Assembly (NCBI GenBank): GCA_030634615.1
Contig: DAOWAL010000015.1
Span: forward strand, 1 to 14,154
DNA from: Candidatus Aenigmatarchaeota archaeon
GTDB taxonomy: Archaea > Aenigmatarchaeota > Aenigmatarchaeia > QMZP01 > QMZT01
Direction of reading: 5' to 3'
DNA length: 14,154 nucleotides
In this document: piece after piece, positions 5,737-12,297 of the stretch
How the letters are laid out: every line of letters starts with the position of its first letter
How positions within the stretch are numbered: position 1 is the stretch's first letter
Notes under the pieces: model-generated
Seen by the model: the letters and a program-made list of their open reading frames with translations, nothing else
Database searches by the model: none
Told to the model about the DNA's origin: nothing
Made by a program: the position numbers and the translations under genes

Positions 5737-5796
5737 AAAAACATTTCTCCCCACCAACCCAAAAATAACGTAACAATCAGTCTTAAACGGTTTTTA
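5737..5796 (+). repeat. Array repeat, copy 1
   Basis: This 60-base copy has three parts: a left block ending CTCCCCACCAA (5737-5757), a middle AAAAATAACGTAA (5761-5773) and a right block CTTAAACGGT (5782-5791). The left 21 bases and the middle 13 are identical to copy 3. It lies 24 bases after the stop of the 55-residue gene and before the methyltransferase-like gene. Confidence 0.75.
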
Positions 5797-5849
5797 ATAA
5801 ATGAATTTACAAAGAAAATGCTATTAAATAACATTAGATTTAATTTATT

Positions 5850-6344
5850 ATGATGAGGAACAAAAAAGAAAACATATTTAATAGATACCTCTTAGCAAAA
5901 CCAACTATAAGAATGGTGATTGAGTGGCCAATGTTAATAGTGCTAGGAATAATCGCAAATATATTTTCTCAATCCACAATCCCATTTTATCCATTCTCAA
6001 ATATATTCGGCTTTGTTTTGCTAATAATGGGTATTATAATCCATGGATTTTCTCATAAAATTCATAAACAAGCACATTATCAATCCGATAAAATCGAGAA
6101 ACTAATAACTGAAGGTATTTATTCGAAGATAAGACATCCAGGGTATTTAGGTTTAATGTTAATGTATCTTGGCGTTGCATTTACGTGGGGATTTACCTGG
6201 ATTTTAATCCCGGCTGTTCTTTTTGTTATACTCAGTATATTAACGGCACTCAAAGAAGAAGATATAATGAAGGAAAAATTTAGTAAAGAATATGAGGAAT
6301 ATGTGAAGCAAGTGCCATGGAGATTTATACCTAATTTATTTTAG
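5850..6344 (+). CDS. Isoprenylcysteine carboxyl methyltransferase-like membrane protein
   Basis: The 164-residue integral membrane protein has the C-terminal signature of the ICMT/PEMT family: GIYSKIRHPGYLG (89-101), then EED (136-138) and EEYVKQVPWRFIP (149-161). Family members bind S-adenosylmethionine with these segments and methylate lipid-linked or small hydrophobic substrates; prokaryotic members are mostly uncharacterised. Membrane helices appear at about 24-41, 51-68, 98-114 and 117-134. The true substrate cannot be inferred, since prenylated CaaX proteins are not expected in archaea. The start at 5850 (a second ATG follows at once) has a TATA-like TTAAATA centred 23-26 bases upstream. 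The stop codon is directly followed by copy 2 of the array repeat, and copy 1 precedes the promoter, so the gene forms a repeat-bounded unit. Confidence 0.8.
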   Translation: MMRNKKENIFNRYLLAKPTIRMVIEWPMLIVLGIIANIFSQSTIPFYPFSNIFGFVLLIMGIIIHGFSHKIHKQAHYQSDKIEKLITEGIYSKIRHPGYLGLMLMYLGVAFTWGFTWILIPAVLFVILSILTALKEEDIMKEKFSKEYEEYVKQVPWRFIPNLF

Positions 6345-6388
6345 CTCACCAACTCAAAAATAATCGTAATAGTTGACTTTAGACGACG
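6345..6388 (+). repeat. Array repeat, copy 2
   Basis: The most diverged clear copy, starting one base after the stop codon of the methyltransferase-like gene. It reads CTCACCAACTCAAAAATAA, then TCGTAATAGTTGACTTTAGA. It matches copies 1, 3 and 4 in the CACCAA block, the AAAAATAA-CGTAA block (one inserted T) and the TTGACTTTA block. The left AAAAACATTT part is missing. Confidence 0.6.
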
Positions 6389-6422
6389 ACGCAATTTTAA
6401 ATACAAAAAGTATTTTTTTACT

Positions 6423-7073
6423 ATGAGTAGACTTCACAAGAATAAACAGTATTATTCAGAAACCGCTCGAACCACTGAAAAGGTCCGAGAGGAGATAAAC
6501 AAGGGCCTAGCTGTTCTAAACGATGTCGATGAAAATATAATTGCTTTCTTCGGTTCACATAAAGTCAATAAAGATAGTGAATATTACAAGCACTGCAAAA
6601 ACGTTGCACACGAACTTGGGAAGAAAGGATATGCCATTCTTAGCGGAGGTGGTCCTGGTATAATGCATGCTGCAAACAGTGGAGCAAAAGAATCAGGAAC
6701 AAATTCAATAGGTTTGAAAGCTGAACTCCTTTCGGGAGAAAGAGTCACAGACCCGATTTTCACAAAAGAGCTTTCCTTCCATTTCCTCTTTGTTAGAAGG
6801 TTTATCATGTCAATAAAGAGTGAAGCCTTGATATTTTACCCAGGCGGATACGGAACCATGAATGAACTTTTCGAATATGCAGTTCTTATGCAAACAGGCA
6901 TTGTCGATAAGGTGCCGATAATATGCGTAAATAAAAAATATTGGGAAGGGATGTTTGATTGGTTAAAAAACAATCCATTAAAAGAAGACTTCTTCATCCA
7001 TGACATAAGGGATTTGAATCTTCTACACTTAGTTGATGACTACGAAGAAATATTAAAACTGATTGAAAAATAA
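6423..7073 (+). CDS. LOG-family Rossmann-fold protein (TIGR00730-like)
   Basis: The 216-residue protein carries the two hallmark motifs of the LOG / so-called lysine-decarboxylase-like family: a glycine-rich SGGGPGIMHAAN (74-85) and the phosphate-binding PGGYGTMNE (140-148). Arginines R125 and R126 precede the second motif and a family acidic residue, E148, follows it. Characterised members are phosphoribohydrolases that release a base from nucleoside monophosphates, as in cytokinin activation; archaeal substrates are unknown. Length and motif spacing are normal and no domain is missing. It has its own TATA-like element, AATTTTAAATAC (6393-6404), centred about 24 bases before the start. It lies between copies 2 and 3 of the array repeat. 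A role in nucleotide salvage or signalling is the best guess. Confidence 0.85.
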   Translation: MSRLHKNKQYYSETARTTEKVREEINKGLAVLNDVDENIIAFFGSHKVNKDSEYYKHCKNVAHELGKKGYAILSGGGPGIMHAANSGAKESGTNSIGLKAELLSGERVTDPIFTKELSFHFLFVRRFIMSIKSEALIFYPGGYGTMNELFEYAVLMQTGIVDKVPIICVNKKYWEGMFDWLKNNPLKEDFFIHDIRDLNLLHLVDDYEEILKLIEK

Positions 7074-7075
7074 GT

Positions 7076-7142
7076 AAAAACATTTCTCCCCACCAAACGA
7101 AAAATAACGTAATCACTGGCTTTAAACGGTTAAACGATATCT
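7076..7142 (+). repeat. Array repeat, copy 3
   Basis: The 67-base copy starts 2 bases after the LOG-family stop codon and runs into the last bases of the convergent HExxH gene, ending CGATATCT at 7135-7142. Its first 21 bases are identical to the start of copy 1. From AAATAACGTAATCA to CGATATCT it matches copy 4 at about 35 of 41 positions. Confidence 0.8.
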
Positions 7143-7776
7143 AAGTCTCACGTAATTTATCCATCGCACTTTTAATAAAACCGTATACTATTATGGCATA
7201 ATTGTCTCTTATTGCTTCATTCTCAGTAAATTCCCCGTTTAATGCAATTTTACATACTTGACTTAGCTCAGAATCTCCAAAGTTTTTTTTCACAAATACA
7301 CCTTGGACTCTATGTGCTCGACATTCAAAATCTGTAAAAGCAGTAAGCACCTTTCCAACAGGATTATTTCTATCGCCTCCCTTCCAGACACTCTTTGCTT
7401 CTTCCAATAGGCGTTTCTCACCACCATCTTCAAGATAACTCCTCGCTTCATTGAAAATAATTTCCCTGAAAGGTTCTATATTCATGTGATGATATGTTTC
7501 ATGTATACCAGAACCAATCATTGCTGCATCACTCGTTGGTCTTTCATCAAACATCATATCACCATCAAAAATGTTATAAGTGGCACCAGCACCGCAATCT
7601 TCGAATCCAACTGCCATGTTGGATATTTTTTTAGTTTTAGTATTTCCGCTAGTAATTCTTTCTTGTAAACTACTGGCAATTCTGGCATAACCGCCGTTGG
7701 ACCTATACCCTATAGCTTCAACTACCTCTTGAGGTGTTAGGTTTCTCCCGTATTTTCGAATAAGTATATTTTTCAT
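7141..7776 (-). CDS. Putative zinc metallopeptidase-like protein with HExxH motif
   Basis: The 211-residue protein is not recognised as a named family. It contains the zincin signature HETYH (92-96) in SGIHETYHHMN, where H92 and H96 would bind zinc and E93 would act as general base. A second conserved-looking segment, TDFECRAHRVQG (148-159), offers E151 or H155 as the third zinc ligand, at the distance seen in gluzincin-type or ImmA-like folds. The N-terminus (about 14-41) has short helices; the region around 64-80 is rich in aspartate. No signal peptide or membrane segment is seen, so it would be cytoplasmic. The start at 7776 has a TATA-like element centred about 24 bases upstream. The gene is the only one in the array on the minus strand, bounded exactly by copies 3 and 4 of the array repeat. 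Confidence 0.7.
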   Translation of the reverse strand: MKNILIRKYGRNLTPQEVVEAIGYRSNGGYARIASSLQERITSGNTKTKKISNMAVGFEDCGAGATYNIFDGDMMFDERPTSDAAMIGSGIHETYHHMNIEPFREIIFNEARSYLEDGGEKRLLEEAKSVWKGGDRNNPVGKVLTAFTDFECRAHRVQGVFVKKNFGDSELSQVCKIALNGEFTENEAIRDNYAIIVYGFIKSAMDKLRET

Positions 7777-7822
7777 TATTAATTAGTAGTATATTTTATA
7801 ATATAAAGCTTTCTATTAGCTA

Positions 7823-7890
7823 ATAAACATTTATCCCACTCGGTTAATAAAATAACGTAATCATTGACTTTAAACGGATTTCCGATATCT
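7823..7890 (+). repeat. Array repeat, copy 4
   Basis: The 68-base copy lies between the divergent starts of the HExxH and acetyltransferase genes. It shares AAATAACGTAATCA (7849-7862), CTTTAAACGG (7868-7877) and the end block CGATATCT (7883-7890) with copy 3. Its left half is more diverged (ATAAACATTT, ATCCCACT). No further copy is seen downstream. Confidence 0.75.
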
Positions 7891-7903
7891 TTATATATTA
7901 AAG
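7889..7903 (+). promoter_or_regulatory. TATA-like element upstream of the acetyltransferase
   Basis: CTTTATATATTAAAG is a strong TATA-like sequence directly at the end of array repeat copy 4. It would start transcription near 7922, giving a leader of about 35-50 bases, longer than in most neighbours. A weaker element at 7936-7950 would fit a leaderless start at 7972. Confidence 0.35.
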
Positions 7904-7971
7904 CTTCAGAAGATTTTCTTTTACAAATACTCAATGGATATTTTTTTAACCAACGTATGCAAATAGAAACT

Positions 7972-8460
7972 ATGATAATAAGAAAAGCCAAGTTAAAGGA
8001 CGTTCCTGATATTGTTAAAATGTGGAAAGAGTTCATGGAAGAACATGACAAAATTGTCACATCCAGTGAATCAAAACTCAGAGAACAACTCAAAAGAAAA
8101 AAGGAAGCGGAGAAGCTTTTCAAGGATTATATTGCAAAAAATATCAGATCTAAAAATTCTATATTATTTATAGCAGAAGTTAATGGTGAACCAATTGGAT
8201 ACAACATGAGTCACATAAAGCCAGACATACCGATTTTTGAAATAGATAAACTTGGTCTTGTAAGTGACATGTTTGTTAAAAAAAGACACAGAGGATCAAA
8301 AATATCATCCATGTTTAAAGAAAATGCGTTTAACTGGTTTAAGAAAAAAGGTGTAAAATACGCAAGTATTATATTGCACGCTCCAAATAGTTATGCTCAC
8401 TCTGTTTACAAAAACTGGGGTTTTATTGATCACAAAATAGAAATGCGAAAGAAGTTGTAG
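7972..8460 (+). CDS. GNAT-family N-acetyltransferase
   Basis: The protein of 162 residues (from the ATG at 7972) has a GNAT fold: N-terminal strand IIRKAKLKDVPDIVKMWKEF, a long charged helix (about 31-58), strands SILFIAEVNGEPIGYNM (63-79), the acetyl-CoA-binding motif A VSDMFVKKRHRGSKISSMF (97-115, with R105-G108 forming the pyrophosphate loop) and the C-terminal VYKNWGF (145-151). The substrate is unknown. An in-frame ATG at 7957 and one at 7864 are possible earlier starts; 7972 is preferred because IIRKAKLKDV is the usual N-terminus of the family. It follows copy 4 of the array repeat, but no copy follows it, so it may belong to the stable chromosome rather than the array. Confidence 0.8.
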   Translation: MIIRKAKLKDVPDIVKMWKEFMEEHDKIVTSSESKLREQLKRKKEAEKLFKDYIAKNIRSKNSILFIAEVNGEPIGYNMSHIKPDIPIFEIDKLGLVSDMFVKKRHRGSKISSMFKENAFNWFKKKGVKYASIILHAPNSYAHSVYKNWGFIDHKIEMRKKL

Positions 8461-8503
8461 ACAAAGGTTAAATAGCTCAGTTTTCTAAATTAAATTGATT
8501 ACT

Positions 8504-8893
8504 ATGGTCAGAATAACTATGGATTATTCCACGCTTGCAATTCACGACAGAGACCCTGTCATAAAAGAGCTGAAAAAGCTAGATACTGACAGAAAAATAA
8601 ACATATACAATGCAATAACACTTGAAAGAAACATTGAGACCATGACAGAATCCGAAGAGAAAATATATGAAAAACTTAAAGAAATGGTATTTGGTAAGGA
8701 AAGAAAAATTAACCTTACAGACCATGCAGACTTACTTGTTCTGATGAATCATTTGAAGAGCGACAGGGACTTCTTTGTAACATTTGACAAGAAAAAATAT
8801 GAAAACTTGTCAAAACATAAACACATCAAAATAACAGTACCTGATGCTAAATTTTTAAAAGAAATTAAGACAAGGTTATCATTGAGTGATTGA
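8504..8893 (+). CDS. PIN-like domain protein
   Basis: The 129-residue protein looks like a divergent PIN-type nuclease domain. The acidic residues expected in the metal site occur in order: D7 in ITMDYS, E41 or E45 in TLERNIE, D76 in DHADLLVLMNH and D95 in FFVTFDKK, the last pair with the normal spacing. The FVTFD strand is characteristic. PIN nucleases cut single-stranded RNA and include VapC toxins and RNA-processing enzymes. No antitoxin-like gene lies upstream; the next gene is a cysteine-rich protein read from the same transcript. The start at 8504 is preferred over the upstream TTG at 8495; a TATA-like GGTTAAATAGC (about 8467-8477) is 30 bases upstream. The assignment is moderate because the overall sequence is diverged. 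Confidence 0.55.
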   Translation: MVRITMDYSTLAIHDRDPVIKELKKLDTDRKINIYNAITLERNIETMTESEEKIYEKLKEMVFGKERKINLTDHADLLVLMNHLKSDRDFFVTFDKKKYENLSKHKHIKITVPDAKFLKEIKTRLSLSD

Positions 8894-8895
8894 TT

Positions 8896-9096
8896 ATGAG
8901 CGAATGTCCAAACAGAGAACTGAATCTTAAAGAATGTACATGTTCTTATCCGGGATGCCCACGAAAAGGAATGTGCTGTGAGTGCATAAAACACCACAGA
9001 GAAAATGGCGAGATTCCTGGATGTCTGTTCCCGGCAAACGCAGAGAAAACATTTGACAGGTCTGTAAGAAAATTTGTCGAAGTAATGGGTCAATAG
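8896..9096 (+). CDS. Cysteine-rich DUF6485-like protein
   Basis: The 66-residue protein resembles the small DUF6485 family, with eight cysteines: C4, C14, C16, C21, C27, C28, C30 and C43. These could hold one or two zinc ions or an iron-sulfur cluster. Typical strings are MSECPN, CTCSYPGCPRKGMCCEC and a tail with FDRSVRKFVE. The function of the family is not known. It starts 2 bases after the stop of the PIN-like gene, with GAGTGAT just upstream, a partial Shine-Dalgarno match (GTGAT) five bases before the ATG, so it is translated from the same message. It is possibly a redox- or metal-sensing partner of the PIN-like protein; the link rests only on gene order. Its end overlaps the promoter of the UPF0182 gene. 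Confidence 0.7.
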   Translation: MSECPNRELNLKECTCSYPGCPRKGMCCECIKHHRENGEIPGCLFPANAEKTFDRSVRKFVEVMGQ

Positions 9097-9105
9097 TTAT
9101 ATACC
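9096..9105 (+). promoter_or_regulatory. TATA-like promoter of the UPF0182 gene
   Basis: GTTATATACC is centred about 37 bases before the ATG at 9138, so the message would carry a leader of about 12 bases. The box overlaps the stop codon of the cysteine-rich gene by one base. Confidence 0.4.
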
Positions 9106-9137
9106 ATTAAGATACTAAATTAGTAAGGGTTGTATGT

Positions 9138-11837
9138 ATGAAATTAGGTAATATTATATTCTTCGTAATTTTCTTTGTAATAATGTTATTTTCAACAGTC
9201 ATGAACATATTCGGCGATTTATTTTGGTTCACTTCTATTGGATATGAAAACGTCTTCCTGGAAATATTCACGACAAACGTAATGCTTGCATTCTTGTTCG
9301 GACTTTCGTTTTTTGCTTTCATGTTTATCAATTTGAAAGTTGCAAAAAGACTTGCCCTGAATAAAACAGAAAGAAAAGGTAAAAGAAGTATAGACATGTT
9401 ATTAATTGTAATTACACTTGTACTTTCTTCATTTGTAGGAACTGCTTTTGCAAGATGGGAAGTTTTCTTAAAATACCTAAATCACACACCATTTGGTACA
9501 GTTGATCCCGTCTTCTCAATAGATATCGGCTTTTATGTTTTTTCATTGCCCTTCTTTAACCACATACTTGGTTTTCTGTTAACTACTACTGTACTTTCAA
9601 TTGCTTTGACATTTGGCGGTTACCTGTTTTACACAAGCTCAGTTGTCAAGAAGAAAGTAGATGAAGAAATTGAAGTAGTACCTGGAATGGCCACTTACAG
9701 TATTGACTGGGATTCAATTGGTAAAAAAGCTGAATCACACATAAGTTTTTTGGTTGGAATACTTTTCTTTTTGATTTCATATGGCATATACCTAGCAAGA
9801 TATGGTATATTATTCTCATCCAATGGTGTTGTTTTTGGAGCAGGGTATACTGACCTTAACGTGGTATTACCATTGTTAAATCTACTGATGCCAATTGCTG
9901 CTGTTGTAGGTATTGTGTTCATGGCAAACGTGAAAATGGATAAGTGGAGATACAACATCTATGCGGTTGGAGCATTTGTCGGAATTGCTGTTTTAGGTCT
10001 TATGATATCTGGCGTTACCCAAGGGTTTATCGTTAGCCCGGACGAGTTTAACATGGAAAAAGTGTACATAGAAAAGAACATAGAAAACACCCTAAAAGCG
10101 TATAATATAGATAATATTGAAGAAAAAATGTTCCCTATTTCATATGACCTATCACCTGAAGATATAGAAAACAACAGAGGAACAATAGACAATATAAGAC
10201 TATGGGACTGGAGACCACTTATCCAGACATATGATCAATTGCAGCTCTTCAGGACATATTACAACTTTAATGACGTGGATATAGACAGATACGATATCAA
10301 CGGAGAATACAAAGAAGTAATGGTTTCGGCAAGAGGTCTTGATACACGGGGACTTGCAGAAAATGCTCAGACATGGGTAAATAATCACATGGTTTACACA
10401 CATGGCTACGGTGTTGTCATGAACCCTGTTGATAAAGTTTCTAATGGCCTTCCAGAATTCTACATAAAGGATATTCCACCTTCTTCAGATTATTTTGAAA
10501 TAGAAAGACCTGAATTATACTACGGTGACGGATTTAGTGGTTATGCTGTTGTAAAGACGAAAACAGAAGAATTTGATTACCCAAGCGGGGAAAGCAATAC
10601 TTACACAACTTATGAAGGCACTGGTGGTGTACCTCTATCTGACGGATTCAGAAGACTTGCTTACGCGGCAAAATTCAGTTCTGTTGAATTACTTGTTTCA
10701 GGATCCATGACACCGGAAAGCAGGCTTATTATGTACAGGGACATACGTTCTCGTGTTAACAAAGTGGCAAACTTTTTATTGTTCGATCGTGATCCATACA
10801 TAGTTGTTTCAGAAGGTAAACTGTACTGGATGATAGACGCTTACACTGTAACAGATATGTACCCCTACTCTGAACCAGTTTATCATTCAGGGTATGATAT
10901 AGAATTCAATTACATGAGAAACTCTGTAAAAGTAGTTGTGGATGCCTACAATGGAGATATTCAGTTCTACGTTGTAGATAGCAGTGATCCGATAATACAG
11001 ACATACAGTAAGATATTCCCTGAATTATTCAAGGATTACAGTGAAATGAATGATGATCTCAAAAAACACATTAGATACCCCGAAGATTTTTTCAGAATAC
11101 AGGCAGAACTTTATTCAGAATACCACATGAAAGATGCAAGGGTATTCTACAACAAGGAAGACAGCTGGGAAATACCAAATGAAATATACAGGAAAAGAAG
11201 ACAGGAAATGCAGCCATATTACATAATGACAAAGCTTGCTGGTCAGGAAAGTGAAGAATTCATACTAATGTTGCCATTCATACCACGAGGAAAAGAAAAC
11301 TTAATAGCATGGATGGCTGCAAGATCTGACGAACCTAATTATGGAAAACTTTTGGTTTACCAGTTCTCAAAGCAGGTCCTGACATACGGTCCCATGCAAA
11401 TAGAGGCAAAAATTGACCAGGACACTGACATATCTCAGAAAATCACACTGTGGGACCAGTCGGGTTCTTCAGTAATCAGAGGAAATACACTTGTCATACC
11501 AATAGAAGATTCAATACTCTATATTGAACCAATTTATCTAGAAGCAACAGAGAAAGGAACACTTCCACAGTTAAAGAGAGTAATCGTAGCATACGGTGAC
11601 GAAATATCAATGAAGGAAACACTTGCTGAAGCACTTTCAGATGTACTGGGAAGTCAGATATCCACAGGCCCATCAGGGACAATAGACATAAAGGAGCTTC
11701 CTGAGGAAATTTTAGAACAGATATCTGACACATACGATAAAGCTCAAAACGCCCTTAAAAATGGAAATTTGGCCGAATACGCACAGTATGTGGAACAGAT
11801 AGGACAAATAATAAACAACTGGAAAAGTGATTCTTAG
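9138..11837 (+). CDS. UPF0182-family large membrane protein (899 residues)
   Basis: This belongs to UPF0182 / COG1615, a family of roughly 900-residue membrane proteins without a known function, found in actinobacteria, cyanobacteria and some archaea. Seven hydrophobic helices lie in the first third, at about residues 5-27, 44-66, 85-105, 132-165, 200-218, 240-262 and 268-292. A large soluble region (about 300-899) follows, probably outside the cytoplasm. It has the family's conserved strings: WDWRPLIQTYDQLQLFRTYY, DVDRYDI-like DVDIDRYDI, YTHGYGVVMNPV, EFDYPSGE, DRDPYIVVSEGKLYWMIDAY, RNSVKVVVDAYNGD, HIRYPEDFFRIQAELYSEYH and GPMQIEAKIDQD. It is full length and well conserved. The last 39 bases, with the stop, are duplicated at 12241. 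Confidence 0.93.
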   Translation: MKLGNIIFFVIFFVIMLFSTVMNIFGDLFWFTSIGYENVFLEIFTTNVMLAFLFGLSFFAFMFINLKVAKRLALNKTERKGKRSIDMLLIVITLVLSSFVGTAFARWEVFLKYLNHTPFGTVDPVFSIDIGFYVFSLPFFNHILGFLLTTTVLSIALTFGGYLFYTSSVVKKKVDEEIEVVPGMATYSIDWDSIGKKAESHISFLVGILFFLISYGIYLARYGILFSSNGVVFGAGYTDLNVVLPLLNLLMPIAAVVGIVFMANVKMDKWRYNIYAVGAFVGIAVLGLMISGVTQGFIVSPDEFNMEKVYIEKNIENTLKAYNIDNIEEKMFPISYDLSPEDIENNRGTIDNIRLWDWRPLIQTYDQLQLFRTYYNFNDVDIDRYDINGEYKEVMVSARGLDTRGLAENAQTWVNNHMVYTHGYGVVMNPVDKVSNGLPEFYIKDIPPSSDYFEIERPELYYGDGFSGYAVVKTKTEEFDYPSGESNTYTTYEGTGGVPLSDGFRRLAYAAKFSSVELLVSGSMTPESRLIMYRDIRSRVNKVANFLLFDRDPYIVVSEGKLYWMIDAYTVTDMYPYSEPVYHSGYDIEFNYMRNSVKVVVDAYNGDIQFYVVDSSDPIIQTYSKIFPELFKDYSEMNDDLKKHIRYPEDFFRIQAELYSEYHMKDARVFYNKEDSWEIPNEIYRKRRQEMQPYYIMTKLAGQESEEFILMLPFIPRGKENLIAWMAARSDEPNYGKLLVYQFSKQVLTYGPMQIEAKIDQDTDISQKITLWDQSGSSVIRGNTLVIPIEDSILYIEPIYLEATEKGTLPQLKRVIVAYGDEISMKETLAEALSDVLGSQISTGPSGTIDIKELPEEILEQISDTYDKAQNALKNGNLAEYAQYVEQIGQIINNWKSDS

Positions 11838-11855
11838 CGACTATTCTTGAACATT
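11799..11855. repeat. 57-bp direct repeat, copy A
   Basis: This spans the last 12 codons and stop of the UPF0182 gene plus 18 bases beyond. It matches 12241-12297 at 53 of 57 positions without gaps. Read on the minus strand it also contains MFKNSR-stop, nearly the same C-terminal tail as that of the MBL-fold gene encoded in copy B (MFKNNR-stop). Both copies thus hold the meeting point of two convergent genes. Confidence 0.92.
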
Positions 11856-11913
11856 TTCTTCTTCTCTTCCTGATACTAGAACTATGATCTTATATGAAAT
11901 AATCAGGAATAAA

Positions 11914-12180
11914 TTATTGTGTTTTTTTAGATTCACTTTTGAATGTATATACTGGGCGTTTTGCAAATTCCCTTACCAAACTATCTTCGTACTCGGTTAA
12001 TGTGTCTATACTTTCTATAAAAAGTGGGTCTATATGTGTAATACCGCCTGGGTGCTGAGGATTGAATTTGGCCAAGTAAACATTCCCTTTTCCATCCACT
12101 GAAACAGTTCCGTAGAAAGGATTGAATCCTTCTACTTTCACCTTCATTGGATTTCCACTATAAAGTATATTCAAACTCAT
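11914..12180 (-). CDS. Unknown 88-residue protein in a duplication-bounded insert
   Basis: The family is not recognised. The first two thirds look beta-rich (MSLNILYSG, MKVKVEGFN, GTVSVDGKGNVYLAKF, residues 1-40), followed by HPGGITHIDPLF, a short helix (EYEDSLVREFAKR, about 63-75) and a polar lysine/serine/threonine tail. A small beta-barrel or SH3-like module is possible. No membrane segment or cysteine is present. A minus-strand TATA-like element (about 12201-12210) is centred 26 bases before the start, so the gene carries its own promoter. It lies between the two 57-bp direct repeats that duplicate the UPF0182/MBL gene junction, so it appears to have been inserted there. Confidence 0.6.
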   Translation of the reverse strand: MSLNILYSGNPMKVKVEGFNPFYGTVSVDGKGNVYLAKFNPQHPGGITHIDPLFIESIDTLTEYEDSLVREFAKRPVYTFKSESKKTQ

Positions 12181-12240
12181 ATAAACAATTAATGTTTTTC
12201 ATATTTAAATACCTTTTGGTAGTTACAAAATTTGCACTTA

Positions 12241-12297
12241 ATAGGACAAATAATAGAGAATTGGAAAAGTGATTCTTAGCGATTATTCTTGAACATT
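12241..12297. repeat. 57-bp direct repeat, copy B
   Basis: The second copy of the UPF0182 3' end and junction. Read on the plus strand it encodes IGQIIENWKSDS-stop, compared with IGQIINNWKSDS-stop in the intact gene. Read on the minus strand it supplies the last residues (MFKNNR) and stop of the MBL-fold gene. Four differences separate it from copy A; 385 bases lie between them. Confidence 0.92.

Noticed and set aside
5503..5757. Minus-strand reading frame of 84 residues
   Set aside because: It overlaps the 55-residue membrane protein and repeat copy 1, has no promoter and gives a cysteine/phenylalanine-rich product typical of a shadow frame.
5487..7890. CRISPR array
   Set aside because: The repeats are diverged, 45-68 bases long and separated by whole genes of several hundred bases, with no regular spacers and no cas genes.
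4077..7890. Classical integron with IntI and attC sites
   Set aside because: The recombinase lacks the N-terminal domain and any visible IntI-type insertion, and the repeats lack the paired RYYYAAC and GTTRRRY ends in consistent positions; a GTTAAAC string occurs only in copy 3.
8504..9096. VapBC-type toxin-antitoxin pair
   Set aside because: The gene beside the PIN-like protein is a cysteine-rich DUF6485-like protein placed downstream, not a DNA-binding antitoxin upstream.
11856..12240. Insertion sequence between the 57-bp repeats
   Set aside because: The only gene there is an 88-residue protein without transposase motifs, and no terminal inverted repeats were seen at the edges.
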